51,688 nt of DNA. Source: a virus. The notes below the pieces were generated by a model, which was not told the origin of the DNA, did no database searches, and was given only the letters and a program-made list of their open reading frames with translations. The translations under genes and the position numbers were made by a program. Position 1 is the first letter of the stretch. Each line of letters begins with the position of its first letter. Where the stretch lies: the IMG/VR virus record IMGVR_UViG_3300042731_008732, positions 1 through 51,688 of that record; one strand, given 5' to 3'. This document shows positions 1 to 6,941 of the stretch, piece after piece.

Positions 1-312
1 AAACTGCATGCCAGCAGCGAATTACGTACAGTTGGGAGAACCGAAGAGCAACTGTCTGCTTGGCGTCGCGATTTAAATCAAATGGCAGCCGAACTTTATA
101 TGTTAGCTAAAACTTACTCAAAACTTGAAGATTTAAAGCACGTTCCACGTTTGGGAACATTCCGGTATAGGGGAGAACCCTGTGTACACTGTTCATTCAA
201 AAATTGGTGCCGTACCGGCTTCGATGTTGGCTTGATGGATACCTTCACCAAAGAATCCAAATGGGAACCCTGGAACGATCCGGGTGCGGTGCAAGTCAAC
301 GAGCGATATTAA
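1..312 (+). CDS. Cas4/RecB-like PD-(D/E)XK nuclease, C-terminal part (continues from 50957)
   Basis: Open from base 1 in the frame that ends at base 51688, so it completes the gene beginning at 50957; the joined protein is 324 aa. This part holds residues about 222-324. It carries three cysteines, in CVHCSFKNWC at about residues 282, 285 and 291, which together with Cys15 of the N-terminal part reproduce the four-cysteine 4Fe-4S arrangement of Cas4/AddB-type nucleases. It is followed by a short zinc-ribbon ORF and the Sak4-like ATPase. Assigned as the exonuclease of a phage recombination module; the fold is seen by motif, the role is inferred. Confidence 0.9.
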   Translation, partial: KLHASSELRTVGRTEEQLSAWRRDLNQMAAELYMLAKTYSKLEDLKHVPRLGTFRYRGEPCVHCSFKNWCRTGFDVGLMDTFTKESKWEPWNDPGAVQVNERY

Positions 313-357
313 AATTCCGGAATGACATCTTACATCTAAAATGAAAGGAACAACAAT

Positions 358-546
358 TTGAAAAAGGTGAAAATGCCTTCAATAAGAGTGATAATAATGG
401 GGGATGGTGAAGATAAGCATTCCGCGTGGGAGTGTAACAAATGCACATCTATCACTTATGATTACAGTTTAAAAAGACCCGGTATTTTAACATGTGAATC
501 TTGTAAACAACGATACAATCCTGTTTACGTAGATTTAACTCAATAA
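358..546 (+). CDS. small zinc-ribbon protein, function unknown
   Basis: 62 aa beginning at a TTG preceded by AAAGGAA at 7-8 nt spacing; an in-frame ATG lies 5 codons later. Two CxxC pairs (CNKC near residue 26, CESC near 46) suggest one zinc-binding ribbon. It sits between the Cas4-like nuclease and the Sak4-like ATPase and is probably co-transcribed with them. No family recognised. Confidence 0.65.
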   Translation: MKKVKMPSIRVIIMGDGEDKHSAWECNKCTSITYDYSLKRPGILTCESCKQRYNPVYVDLTQ

Positions 547-560
547 AAAGGGGGTGAATC

Positions 561-1379
561 TTGAAAAGGCCTTACATCCACGTGTTGCTATATGGTTACT
601 TTGGAGTAGGCAAAGACACACTGGCCGCTAAGTTCCCAGGTGACCGGCTCGTCTTATTCCTTGATGGCCGCGGCGGTAACGAATTTCCTTACTTTGAAGG
701 AGCAAAATCGATATCAGACATTTTGACATACGAATTAGGTAAAGATTGCTACGGTGAGCCAATCCTGGTTGAATACCAAGATGTTACAGCAGAAGACGAT
801 ACCTTAACAAGAATTGAATATCATAGCAGTTTAGCCGCCAACAACCCAACCGTATCGGACGTACTTGAACTTCGTTTAGGCATGTTCAACAGCGAACAAG
901 AAAACTGGGAAACGTTGATAGTTTCATCTTTATCGGCCGCAAACCTCGAAGCCATGTATATGGAACAGTTTATCAAAAACCCCACAACAAAAGAATCGCG
1001 TCAGTGGCGAGGAGGGGCCGCTGACTTTCTGGAGCGTATCATCTTCGGTCAAAGGTCGTTTAGAAATGCAAACGTGGTGTATATCGCCCACACAGCATTA
1101 AAAGACAACGGTGAAACCGGCGAAGTTTTACGAACAGTTGCCTTGCCTGGCCGCTTGGCAACGCAGGCAGGCAACTTTTTTGGTGAAGTTTGGCGATTAT
1201 ATGTGAAAACCAACCACGAAACCGGTCAGCGCGAACGCTGGCTCCAAACGGACGGCGATGGTCGTTACCAAGCAAAGACACACCTTAACCCGCCATGCCC
1301 ATGTTTGCCTAAGCTCGATGAAGTGTGGCGCAATTGGGAAGCCAAGATGGCTAAATTTGAAAAGTTAAAAGGTAAGTAG
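561..1379 (+). CDS. Sak4-like RecA-family ATPase (AAA_24 type)
   Basis: 272 aa, TTG start directly behind the SD GGGGGTG. Walker A is GYFGVGKDTL at residues 12-21, the GKD(T/S) form typical of phage Sak4/AAA_24 proteins. A RecA-like strand NVVYIAHT lies near residue 170. The strand expected to carry the Walker B aspartate reads LIVSSLS (about residue 118), so the usual Asp is a Ser. Sak4 proteins are single-strand annealing/recombination ATPases that work with an SSB, and an OB-fold-like gene follows immediately while a Cas4-like exonuclease precedes. Family placement is likely; activity is not demonstrated. Confidence 0.75.
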   Translation: MKRPYIHVLLYGYFGVGKDTLAAKFPGDRLVLFLDGRGGNEFPYFEGAKSISDILTYELGKDCYGEPILVEYQDVTAEDDTLTRIEYHSSLAANNPTVSDVLELRLGMFNSEQENWETLIVSSLSAANLEAMYMEQFIKNPTTKESRQWRGGAADFLERIIFGQRSFRNANVVYIAHTALKDNGETGEVLRTVALPGRLATQAGNFFGEVWRLYVKTNHETGQRERWLQTDGDGRYQAKTHLNPPCPCLPKLDEVWRNWEAKMAKFEKLKGK

Positions 1380-1456
1380 TTGACTCACTTAATTTTGAGT
1401 TCTTAAAAAAAAAGTAAACTTAAGCTAAACAAATGAAAGAAAAGGAAAGGAAAAGT

Positions 1457-2194
1457 ATGGACGACTATTTTCCCTGGGATGAAACGCCGGAAACTGATGT
1501 ATTCCCAACACTTGACGGCTTATTTAACGTATCCAACATGGAGGCAAGTTACAGCAAAAGTTCTGGAAAACGAATGTTCAAAGTTTCGTTTTGTTGCGTA
1601 GAGCCAAAACTTTACAAAGGCTTGTACCACACGGAATATTATGTTGTTGGAACCGATGACGAGCCGGACAAGATCAACGCGGATACCCGTGGCATGAGAG
1701 GTATTCAGCAATTACGTATTGCTTGTAACGTAGGCAAGGAAGTAAGAAGTGTACCTCAGTTTATTTCATTTATGTCAAACACAAATCCACCTGTCGGCTT
1801 GCGTATCATACATAGGATAGATGAAGAAGGTGAGCCGCGCAATAGCGTCGCCATGGGTGGTTACTGGAAGCCCGGAACACGCGAACCAATGATTTTAACG
1901 AACGATGCGGGCAGGGGTAAGCCTAAATCAAAGAAGCAACCCCCTAAACCAGTCCAGCAGCAGCAAACATACCAAGCACCGCCGAAACCTTCTTCACCGC
2001 CGAAACCCGTGAAAAATGAAAATGATGAAGGTCCGGCCGATATTCCTTCCGACGTTGGCGATGATATACAAACTAAAGAAGCTGAGCCCGCCGAAGGAAA
2101 TCCAGGTTTCAAAATAACATGCCAGGGATGCGGTGAGCAGGTTGCTCCCAATGAGTACGCTGCGCATTTAGCTTCATGCAAGGGCAAGAAATAA
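1457..2194 (+). CDS. SSB-like/DUF669-like ssDNA-binding protein with C-terminal zinc finger
   Basis: 245 aa from the ATG at 1457, chosen because AAGGAAAGG lies just upstream; an in-frame ATG at 1433 has no SD. An N-terminal domain (about 1-140) resembles phage DUF669/OB-fold proteins, followed by a Pro/Gln/Lys linker and an acidic stretch. The C-terminus has CxxC...HxxxxxC (from ITCQGCG), a probable zinc finger. Position after Sak4 and before the polymerase fits a single-strand-binding partner. A rho-independent terminator follows at 2221. The fold assignment is inferred from context and composition. Confidence 0.6.
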   Translation: MDDYFPWDETPETDVFPTLDGLFNVSNMEASYSKSSGKRMFKVSFCCVEPKLYKGLYHTEYYVVGTDDEPDKINADTRGMRGIQQLRIACNVGKEVRSVPQFISFMSNTNPPVGLRIIHRIDEEGEPRNSVAMGGYWKPGTREPMILTNDAGRGKPKSKKQPPKPVQQQQTYQAPPKPSSPPKPVKNENDEGPADIPSDVGDDIQTKEAEPAEGNPGFKITCQGCGEQVAPNEYAAHLASCKGKK

Positions 2195-2220
2195 CTTTGA
2201 TATAAACATAATTTAACACA

Positions 2221-2241
2221 AAGGGCCTTCGGGCCCTTTTT
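2221..2241 (+). terminator. rho-independent terminator with TTCG loop
   Basis: A 7-bp perfect stem AAGGGCC/GGCCCTT closes a TTCG tetraloop and runs into five Ts. It lies 27 nt after the stop of the SSB-like gene and before the SD of the next gene, so it ends or attenuates the recombination-module transcript. Confidence 0.85.
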
Positions 2242-2254
2242 GAGGTAGAGGGTC

Positions 2255-2464
2255 ATGCGGGTAAATGAGAGGACAAAGGCTAAGCCATACCTTTTCAACG
2301 GTATGATTAGAGTTAACTTGAGTCAATATTCAAAAGTTTCATCAACTAAGGACGGTTCAATTCCCCAAATAGTCGATATTACCTTTGGGGAATTAATCGC
2401 AATAGTTGAAGACGTGCAGAAGTTTTACGTACAAAACAACTCAAAAAGGAATAGTAAAAAATGA
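2255..2464 (+). CDS. hypothetical protein, 69 aa
   Basis: ATG preceded by GAGGTAGAGGGTC. No recognisable domain; ends in a basic Lys/Asn/Ser tail. Its stop overlaps the next start as ATGA, implying translational coupling. First gene after the terminator at 2221, so expressed by read-through or from an unseen promoter. Confidence 0.6.
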   Translation: MRVNERTKAKPYLFNGMIRVNLSQYSKVSSTKDGSIPQIVDITFGELIAIVEDVQKFYVQNNSKRNSKK

Positions 2465-2634
2465 ATGGTAGTTTGGACCATAGGGTATACTACGATTACA
2501 AACTTCGTAAATGGGCATTGGAAATCACAATCACCTCCGGCAGAAAGTCGGCAACATGTGCCGTTGGGTTTAACGATTTTCGTAATGCTATAAACAAGGC
2601 GGCTGAAAAAATAAGAGAGGGCCAAAGGAGGTAA
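2461..2634 (+). CDS. hypothetical protein, 57 aa
   Basis: Short gene coupled to the one before it by ATGA and ending two bases before the next start. Basic, mixed alpha/beta composition (residues 10-30 strand-like, 35-55 helical and Lys/Arg-rich). Function unknown. Confidence 0.55.
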   Translation: MNGSLDHRVYYDYKLRKWALEITITSGRKSATCAVGFNDFRNAINKAAEKIREGQRR

Positions 2635-2636
2635 CA

Positions 2637-2843
2637 ATGTCAGCTATTAGTTTAGATATCACTGTCTACTGCAAAGACTGCGGTGAAATTTTGGATGCTG
2701 AAATCTCCTTAAGGAGTGATAGCGTTGAAATCGACGTTGATCCTTGCAGATCTTGCTTGAAAGAAATAATCACAGAAAAAATAGGAATGATTGAAGGAAA
2801 AATCAAAGATTCAATGGAAGAACTTGATTTAGACGACGATTAA
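2637..2843 (+). CDS. small zinc-ribbon protein with acidic tail
   Basis: 68 aa with a near-perfect SD AAAGGAGG. CKDC near residue 12 and CRSC near 37 form a probable zinc ribbon; a helix and an Asp/Glu-rich C-terminus follow. Same general design as the 62-aa protein at 358 and the next gene. Role unknown. Confidence 0.65.
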   Translation: MSAISLDITVYCKDCGEILDAEISLRSDSVEIDVDPCRSCLKEIITEKIGMIEGKIKDSMEELDLDDD

Positions 2844-2866
2844 AAAGGAAGGGGGTGATTGAATAG

Positions 2867-3175
2867 ATGAAATTACATTGTATTTGTATGAATCAACTTA
2901 ATGTAGTTGACGAGCCTGGAGATTATCTTTTTCCAACGGTTGAGCCTTGCGAACGTTGCCTTGAAAAAGCTAAGCAAAAAATTGTAGGTCCCTTAAAAGA
3001 AGTAACCGATTTTGACATACATACATACATTGACCAACAAGGTACCAATAGAATTAGACTTACCGCTCAAGTAGACGGACTCAAATTATCGTTTGTGGTA
3101 GAATTAGACTTATTGTTTGAAATAGTCGTTGAAGAAAAGAACTTTCTCGATAAGCAAAAAGGGGTGATTAAGTGA
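2867..3175 (+). CDS. hypothetical cysteine-pair protein, 102 aa
   Basis: SD GGAAGGGGGTG precedes the ATG. Cysteines at residues 5 and 7 and CERC near residue 29 could bind zinc; the C-terminal half is beta-rich. Its stop codon overlaps the GTG start of the polymerase fragment, so the two are translationally coupled. Function unknown. Confidence 0.6.
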   Translation: MKLHCICMNQLNVVDEPGDYLFPTVEPCERCLEKAKQKIVGPLKEVTDFDIHTYIDQQGTNRIRLTAQVDGLKLSFVVELDLLFEIVVEEKNFLDKQKGVIK

Positions 3176-5046
3176 ATTACACACCTTTTACGGGAGACGT
3201 TAATCCGTCTTTTGAAGGACCGTTGACGTCGAAAATATTAGTGGTGGCAGAGAGTCCATGGAACACTGAAATAGCAGCCGGTAGGCCCCTTTGTGGGCCT
3301 TCGGGAAACAAATTGAATTACTGGTTCCATCTAATCGGTTTAAATCGGCATGAAATGCGCATCGAGAATCTATATCCTTTCAAACCACCGAGAATTGAGC
3401 TTGATTCAGTAAAAATGGACGAACTGCTTCCTTGGATAAATAACTTACACGAACGTATAACAAACATGCCCAACTTAAACTTAATTGTAACAATGGGTAA
3501 CTATGCCACATTTGCCTTAACCGGAAAGGGGAAAATTAGGGCTGCAATTAGAAACGCTTTAAACTCATCCGACTTAACTTCAACCGAGTCGGAAAGAAAA
3601 GCAGGAATAACGCAATTAAGAGGTTCCATCTACGAATACATCGACTTAAACGGACGCAGTATCAAAGTAATGCCTACAATTCACCCTGCTGCGGTAACTC
3701 GAAGGGCAGTGTGGGAAAAGAGATGTTTAATTGACTGGACTAATATCAAAACAGAGTGTCAATTCCCGCAAATAGTTGATGTTCCAAGAAATACAATAAT
3801 AGATCCAACTGAACACGACGTAGAAATTTTCACAAAACAAGTTGAAAATAATTGTGAAGATTTGAAAGCCGCGGTTGACATCGAATGTTGGGGAAAGTCA
3901 TTATCTTGCGTAGGTTTTGCATTGACTCCGGTTGAAAGCATTACAATCCCAACATTAACTAAAGAACAATCAAGCACATTTTTACCTTACATCAAACGGC
4001 TTTGTGAATGTAAAGTACCGAAGATACTATGCAACGGGCTCTTTGACTGGTATTGGCTCGACGCTTACGACATCCAACTTGTCAATTACCGCAGTGACGT
4101 CCAATACGCTCATCACGCGCTTGATCCGATTGAAGAACACAGTTTAAACTTTCTATCGTCCATCTATACCAGATTTAATTATTGGAAAGACGAGGCGAAA
4201 GACGCAGAAGAGATAATTAAGTACGCATCAAAGGTAGACGCACTGTGGATTTACAATGGTTACGACTGTTGTGCTACTCGTGAAATCTGGACGGCGGTTG
4301 AAAAACAGCTGATTGAAGAAGGCATGATGGAATTTTATCAGCGTCATTATGCTGATTTACTTGAACCGCTCCATCGCATGTCGAGACATGGGACGAGAGT
4401 AGATGTTGCCGCTCAAAAAGAGTGGGCAAAACAATTGAAGATCGAAATGAAGGAAGCTCGAAATACCCTTGAAGAAGGAGCTGACTGTAATCTTTTTTCA
4501 ACGAAAAGCAAGAGTAAGTTTAGGGACCCTACAGACGCTGAATGGGATGAATTGATACTTGAAGGTGAAGTGAAGCACGATGCGGACGGTATACCAAAAC
4601 CTAAATATATCAACAAAGAAGTTCGCAATACTTTCGTTGAAAACGGCCTAACTTACATGATGTCCGGCAAAAACAAAGGTAAAATTCGATATTCTGTTGA
4701 AGAAGACCAAAAAGGCTTCTCCAAAGACAAGCTGCTACGTTTTTTCTACGGCAAACTTGGACTGCCGAAACAGCGAAAACGTGGTACAAACGGCAAAATG
4801 ACCGTCACACTTGATGAAGGAGCCATACACAAGTTGTGCGAAAAGTTTCCGGATAAGATTGGCGAATACGGTAAAATATTACTATCTTATAGAAGCCGCG
4901 AAAAGGAGTTACAGTACTTGAGTGGTGTCCAAGATAAAGACGGTAGAGTACGTTGTTCCTACAAATTTAATACTAAGGAAGGTAGATTGGCGAGCTCCAA
5001 AAACCCAATGAGGACCGGCATGAACATGCAAAATTTAAAGAGGTGA
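3172..5046 (+). CDS. DNA polymerase A, N-terminal half: UDG-like + 3'-5' exonuclease + palm start
   Basis: 624 aa, GTG start behind AAAGGGGTGA. Residues about 20-190 resemble family 4/5 uracil-DNA glycosylases (VVAESPW at 24-30, GRPLCGPSG at 37-45, TIHPAAVTR at 169-177), the fusion known from SPO1-type polymerases; the Fe-S cysteines are not evident. Residues about 230-370 are a DnaQ-like exonuclease with D236/E238 (VDIECWG), D292 (NGLFDW) and YNGYD (361-365). The thumb/palm region follows and ends with EGRLASSKNP...MNMQNLKR, the family A segment immediately before motif A, then a stop. All catalytic palm motifs are missing and occur in a separate gene at 9939. Functions presumably with that protein. 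Confidence 0.88.
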   Translation: MNYTPFTGDVNPSFEGPLTSKILVVAESPWNTEIAAGRPLCGPSGNKLNYWFHLIGLNRHEMRIENLYPFKPPRIELDSVKMDELLPWINNLHERITNMPNLNLIVTMGNYATFALTGKGKIRAAIRNALNSSDLTSTESERKAGITQLRGSIYEYIDLNGRSIKVMPTIHPAAVTRRAVWEKRCLIDWTNIKTECQFPQIVDVPRNTIIDPTEHDVEIFTKQVENNCEDLKAAVDIECWGKSLSCVGFALTPVESITIPTLTKEQSSTFLPYIKRLCECKVPKILCNGLFDWYWLDAYDIQLVNYRSDVQYAHHALDPIEEHSLNFLSSIYTRFNYWKDEAKDAEEIIKYASKVDALWIYNGYDCCATREIWTAVEKQLIEEGMMEFYQRHYADLLEPLHRMSRHGTRVDVAAQKEWAKQLKIEMKEARNTLEEGADCNLFSTKSKSKFRDPTDAEWDELILEGEVKHDADGIPKPKYINKEVRNTFVENGLTYMMSGKNKGKIRYSVEEDQKGFSKDKLLRFFYGKLGLPKQRKRGTNGKMTVTLDEGAIHKLCEKFPDKIGEYGKILLSYRSREKELQYLSGVQDKDGRVRCSYKFNTKEGRLASSKNPMRTGMNMQNLKR

Positions 5047-5050
5047 ATTT

Positions 5051-5278
5051 GTGAGAGATTGGAACAAAATTGAAGAATATAGGCGGAAGAATTCATTTTC
5101 GTTTTTACATGACCCACACCAACCAATTCACACCGACGGTATGGGTTGGCGTATTATCTACTGTAAAAAGTACAAGAATTCCCCTTCTCGTCACCGAAGA
5201 TGGATGGAAACAGTAATTTTGCATAATGAGTTAGAAAAAATAAGAAAGGAAGCTTCAAAAAGAAATGGGAAAAATTGA
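5051..5278 (+). CDS. hypothetical basic protein, 75 aa
   Basis: GTG start with GAGGTGAATTT just upstream, 4 nt after the polymerase fragment stops. Rich in Arg/Lys/His with a C-terminal charged helix; no recognised family. First of the genes lying between the two polymerase halves. Confidence 0.5.
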   Translation: MRDWNKIEEYRRKNSFSFLHDPHQPIHTDGMGWRIIYCKKYKNSPSRHRRWMETVILHNELEKIRKEASKRNGKN

Positions 5279-5594
5279 ACTTATGAGTCCGTACTACATC
5301 GTATGCGGGCCAAATAAAAGTAGGGCTGAAACCTTGAGGGAACTTGAAGAGGGCGACATATTTTTCTTCAAATACCAAATGCAGGACCCTGGGCGTAATG
5401 GTAATCAACTTTACGCTTCTTACTTTACCTTCATCAATGTGACTAAAGGGATCGGACGAGAAATAGCTCAATCCATCCTTATACGATCACTCGAAATGAT
5501 ACCGTTTAGACAGTGTGACAAGGATCGTTTCTATTGCATAACCACGAAAGAAGGGGTCTCAATTAGATTGGCGACCACCCATCGAGAGGATTAA
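5265..5594 (+). CDS. hypothetical protein, 109 aa
   Basis: Overlaps the preceding gene by 14 bp; AAGGAAG lies about 12 nt upstream of the ATG. Mixed alpha/beta sequence without recognised motifs. Part of the insert between the polymerase halves. Confidence 0.55.
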   Translation: MGKIELMSPYYIVCGPNKSRAETLRELEEGDIFFFKYQMQDPGRNGNQLYASYFTFINVTKGIGREIAQSILIRSLEMIPFRQCDKDRFYCITTKEGVSIRLATTHRED

Positions 5595-5595
5595 T

Positions 5596-5862
5596 GTGAA
5601 TCGCAAACCTGAAATAGACATATGTGTATGGCAAGATAACGTATGGTGTCATTCTAACGATGTCGATGAATATCTCAGAACGGGTTTTTCTGATGATTAC
5701 CGGATAGTCGAACTACCTCATTTACCCGATGATATTATAGACGTAATCGTAAGCCATATGTCCGACAAAAGTTTATTGTCGGACGAAGGTTTACTTAACT
5801 ACACTTTTGAAATCATCGACACACTTGAAAGATACTGCACACTTGAAAGATACTTACTATGA
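5596..5862 (+). CDS. hypothetical acidic protein, 88 aa
   Basis: GTG start two bases after the previous stop, with GAGAGGA as SD. Strongly acidic; ends with a near-duplicate LERYCTLERYLL. Overlaps the next gene by 4 bp (ATGA). Function unknown. Confidence 0.55.
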   Translation: MNRKPEIDICVWQDNVWCHSNDVDEYLRTGFSDDYRIVELPHLPDDIIDVIVSHMSDKSLLSDEGLLNYTFEIIDTLERYCTLERYLL

Positions 5863-6137
5863 CTGACCCAATAATAAAAGAGAACTACCCAACGGCTAAA
5901 ACCAAACGCCATCGAGACACCAAAGAGGAACTCGCCAACCAATATCGACACTTAAAAGCCAAGCTGACTTATCTCGGAGTGACATCAACATCAGAAAGCC
6001 TCGGCCTTCATACGAAGGACGACTTTGATAGTTGGTCTGAAGCGGTAGCTGCTTTTTTTACTGAAGCGGGGAAGTGGGTCGATGGTGTCAATAAATTATA
6101 CGAACGAACCGGAGAAGTGAGGAAAAGATACCGGTAA
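5859..6137 (+). CDS. hypothetical helical protein, 92 aa
   Basis: Coupled to the previous gene by ATGA. Mostly helical, basic at both ends, Trp-containing middle. Its stop shares one base with the start of the following membrane peptide (TAATG). Function unknown. Confidence 0.6.
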   Translation: MTDPIIKENYPTAKTKRHRDTKEELANQYRHLKAKLTYLGVTSTSESLGLHTKDDFDSWSEAVAAFFTEAGKWVDGVNKLYERTGEVRKRYR

Positions 6138-6280
6138 TGCTTGCAATACGAATAATTCTTGAAACACTACTTACGACATTAATAGTATCGTTTGTAGCGT
6201 CACTGGTTTTCACAACAATATCAGTGCCAACGATATTTTTTATTTGTTTCGTGATAGTGTGTCTTGGAAACATGTGGTGA
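6137..6280 (+). CDS. small membrane protein, 47 aa
   Basis: Starts on the TAATG overlap with the gene before. Nearly the whole length is hydrophobic, enough for one or two transmembrane helices (about residues 9-28 and 30-44). First of four consecutive small membrane proteins ahead of the membrane ATPase. Function unknown; a holin-type or membrane-scaffold role is only a guess. Confidence 0.55.
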   Translation: MLAIRIILETLLTTLIVSFVASLVFTTISVPTIFFICFVIVCLGNMW

Positions 6281-6298
6281 AAAAGCAAAGAGGTGGGC

Positions 6299-6451
6299 AT
6301 GTCTAAATTTAAATATCATATTGTAGCAGCTTGCGCTTCGTTATTGGTGTGTCTGGTTGCTGGCTGCTCGTTAACTTTAACTTTATCTTTAATTGTCATA
6401 TCGGTTATCGTTTATGACATGTTAGAGGTTTTTCTTTATCCTAAAAAATAA
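6299..6451 (+). CDS. small membrane protein with lipobox-like motif, 50 aa
   Basis: SD AGAGG precedes the ATG. Residues 8-22 form a hydrophobic segment ending in LVAGC, a good lipobox; a second hydrophobic stretch follows (about 23-45). It could be a tiny lipoprotein or a two-helix membrane protein; the hydrophobic sequence directly after the cysteine argues for the latter. Confidence 0.5.
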   Translation: MSKFKYHIVAACASLLVCLVAGCSLTLTLSLIVISVIVYDMLEVFLYPKK

Positions 6452-6478
6452 GGAATTAAAGAGAGGACTAAAAAAACC

Positions 6479-6622
6479 GTGGCAAAACGTAAATCAAATA
6501 AAAAGAGGCGTAAATCAAGCGATAGTCAAATAACGGCGATAATTTGCATTATCATTATTGTGAGTGCGGTGATTGTGCTAAATTTCGCAAACCCCGATTT
6601 CCAAATGTGCCCACTTTGGTAA
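6479..6622 (+). CDS. small single-pass membrane protein, 47 aa
   Basis: GTG start behind GAGAGGACT. A very basic N-terminus (residues 2-13) precedes a transmembrane helix (about 18-35), implying N-in orientation. Same architecture as the next gene. Function unknown. Confidence 0.5.
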   Translation: MAKRKSNKKRRKSSDSQITAIICIIIIVSAVIVLNFANPDFQMCPLW

Positions 6623-6637
6623 ACAGAAAGGATGAAG

Positions 6638-6886
6638 ATGGAAGACCGAATATTTGAAAGACCAAAGACACCACAACGTAAAAGACCTCAACGTAAAGGG
6701 GGAAAACGATCTGTGAGCAGGAAACGACGTAATACCAATAGCCAAATTGGAGGGCTGGACACTATAACATTCATTTTCATCATCTTGATCATCCTCGGCA
6801 TATTTTTTTCTCTTCAGGATCATGACTGGAAGGCACCAAGGATGTTTCGTTTGTCTCAAATCGAATTAACGGGGACATTTTCATAG
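6638..6886 (+). CDS. single-pass membrane protein with basic cytoplasmic tail, 82 aa
   Basis: Start set at the second ATG because AAAGG sits 6 nt before it and overlaps the first. Residues 8-35 are Arg/Lys/Gln-rich; one transmembrane helix lies near residues 43-60, with a short outer tail. Resembles the 47-aa protein before it. A nucleic-acid-touching membrane anchor is conceivable from charge alone. Confidence 0.6.
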   Translation: MEDRIFERPKTPQRKRPQRKGGKRSVSRKRRNTNSQIGGLDTITFIFIILIILGIFFSLQDHDWKAPRMFRLSQIELTGTFS

Positions 6887-6901
6887 AATCAATTTAATCC
6901 G

Positions 6902-6926
6902 ATGGGGGGTTTATTTTAACCCCCAT
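6902..6926 (+). terminator. intergenic hairpin, possible weak terminator or mRNA element
   Basis: ATGGGGG pairs with CCCCCAT across an 11-nt A/T-rich loop. It lacks a 3' T-run and lies 15 nt upstream of the next start, so it may attenuate or stabilise the transcript rather than terminate it. Confidence 0.4.
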
Positions 6927-6941
6927 TGGTTGAGGTAAAAC

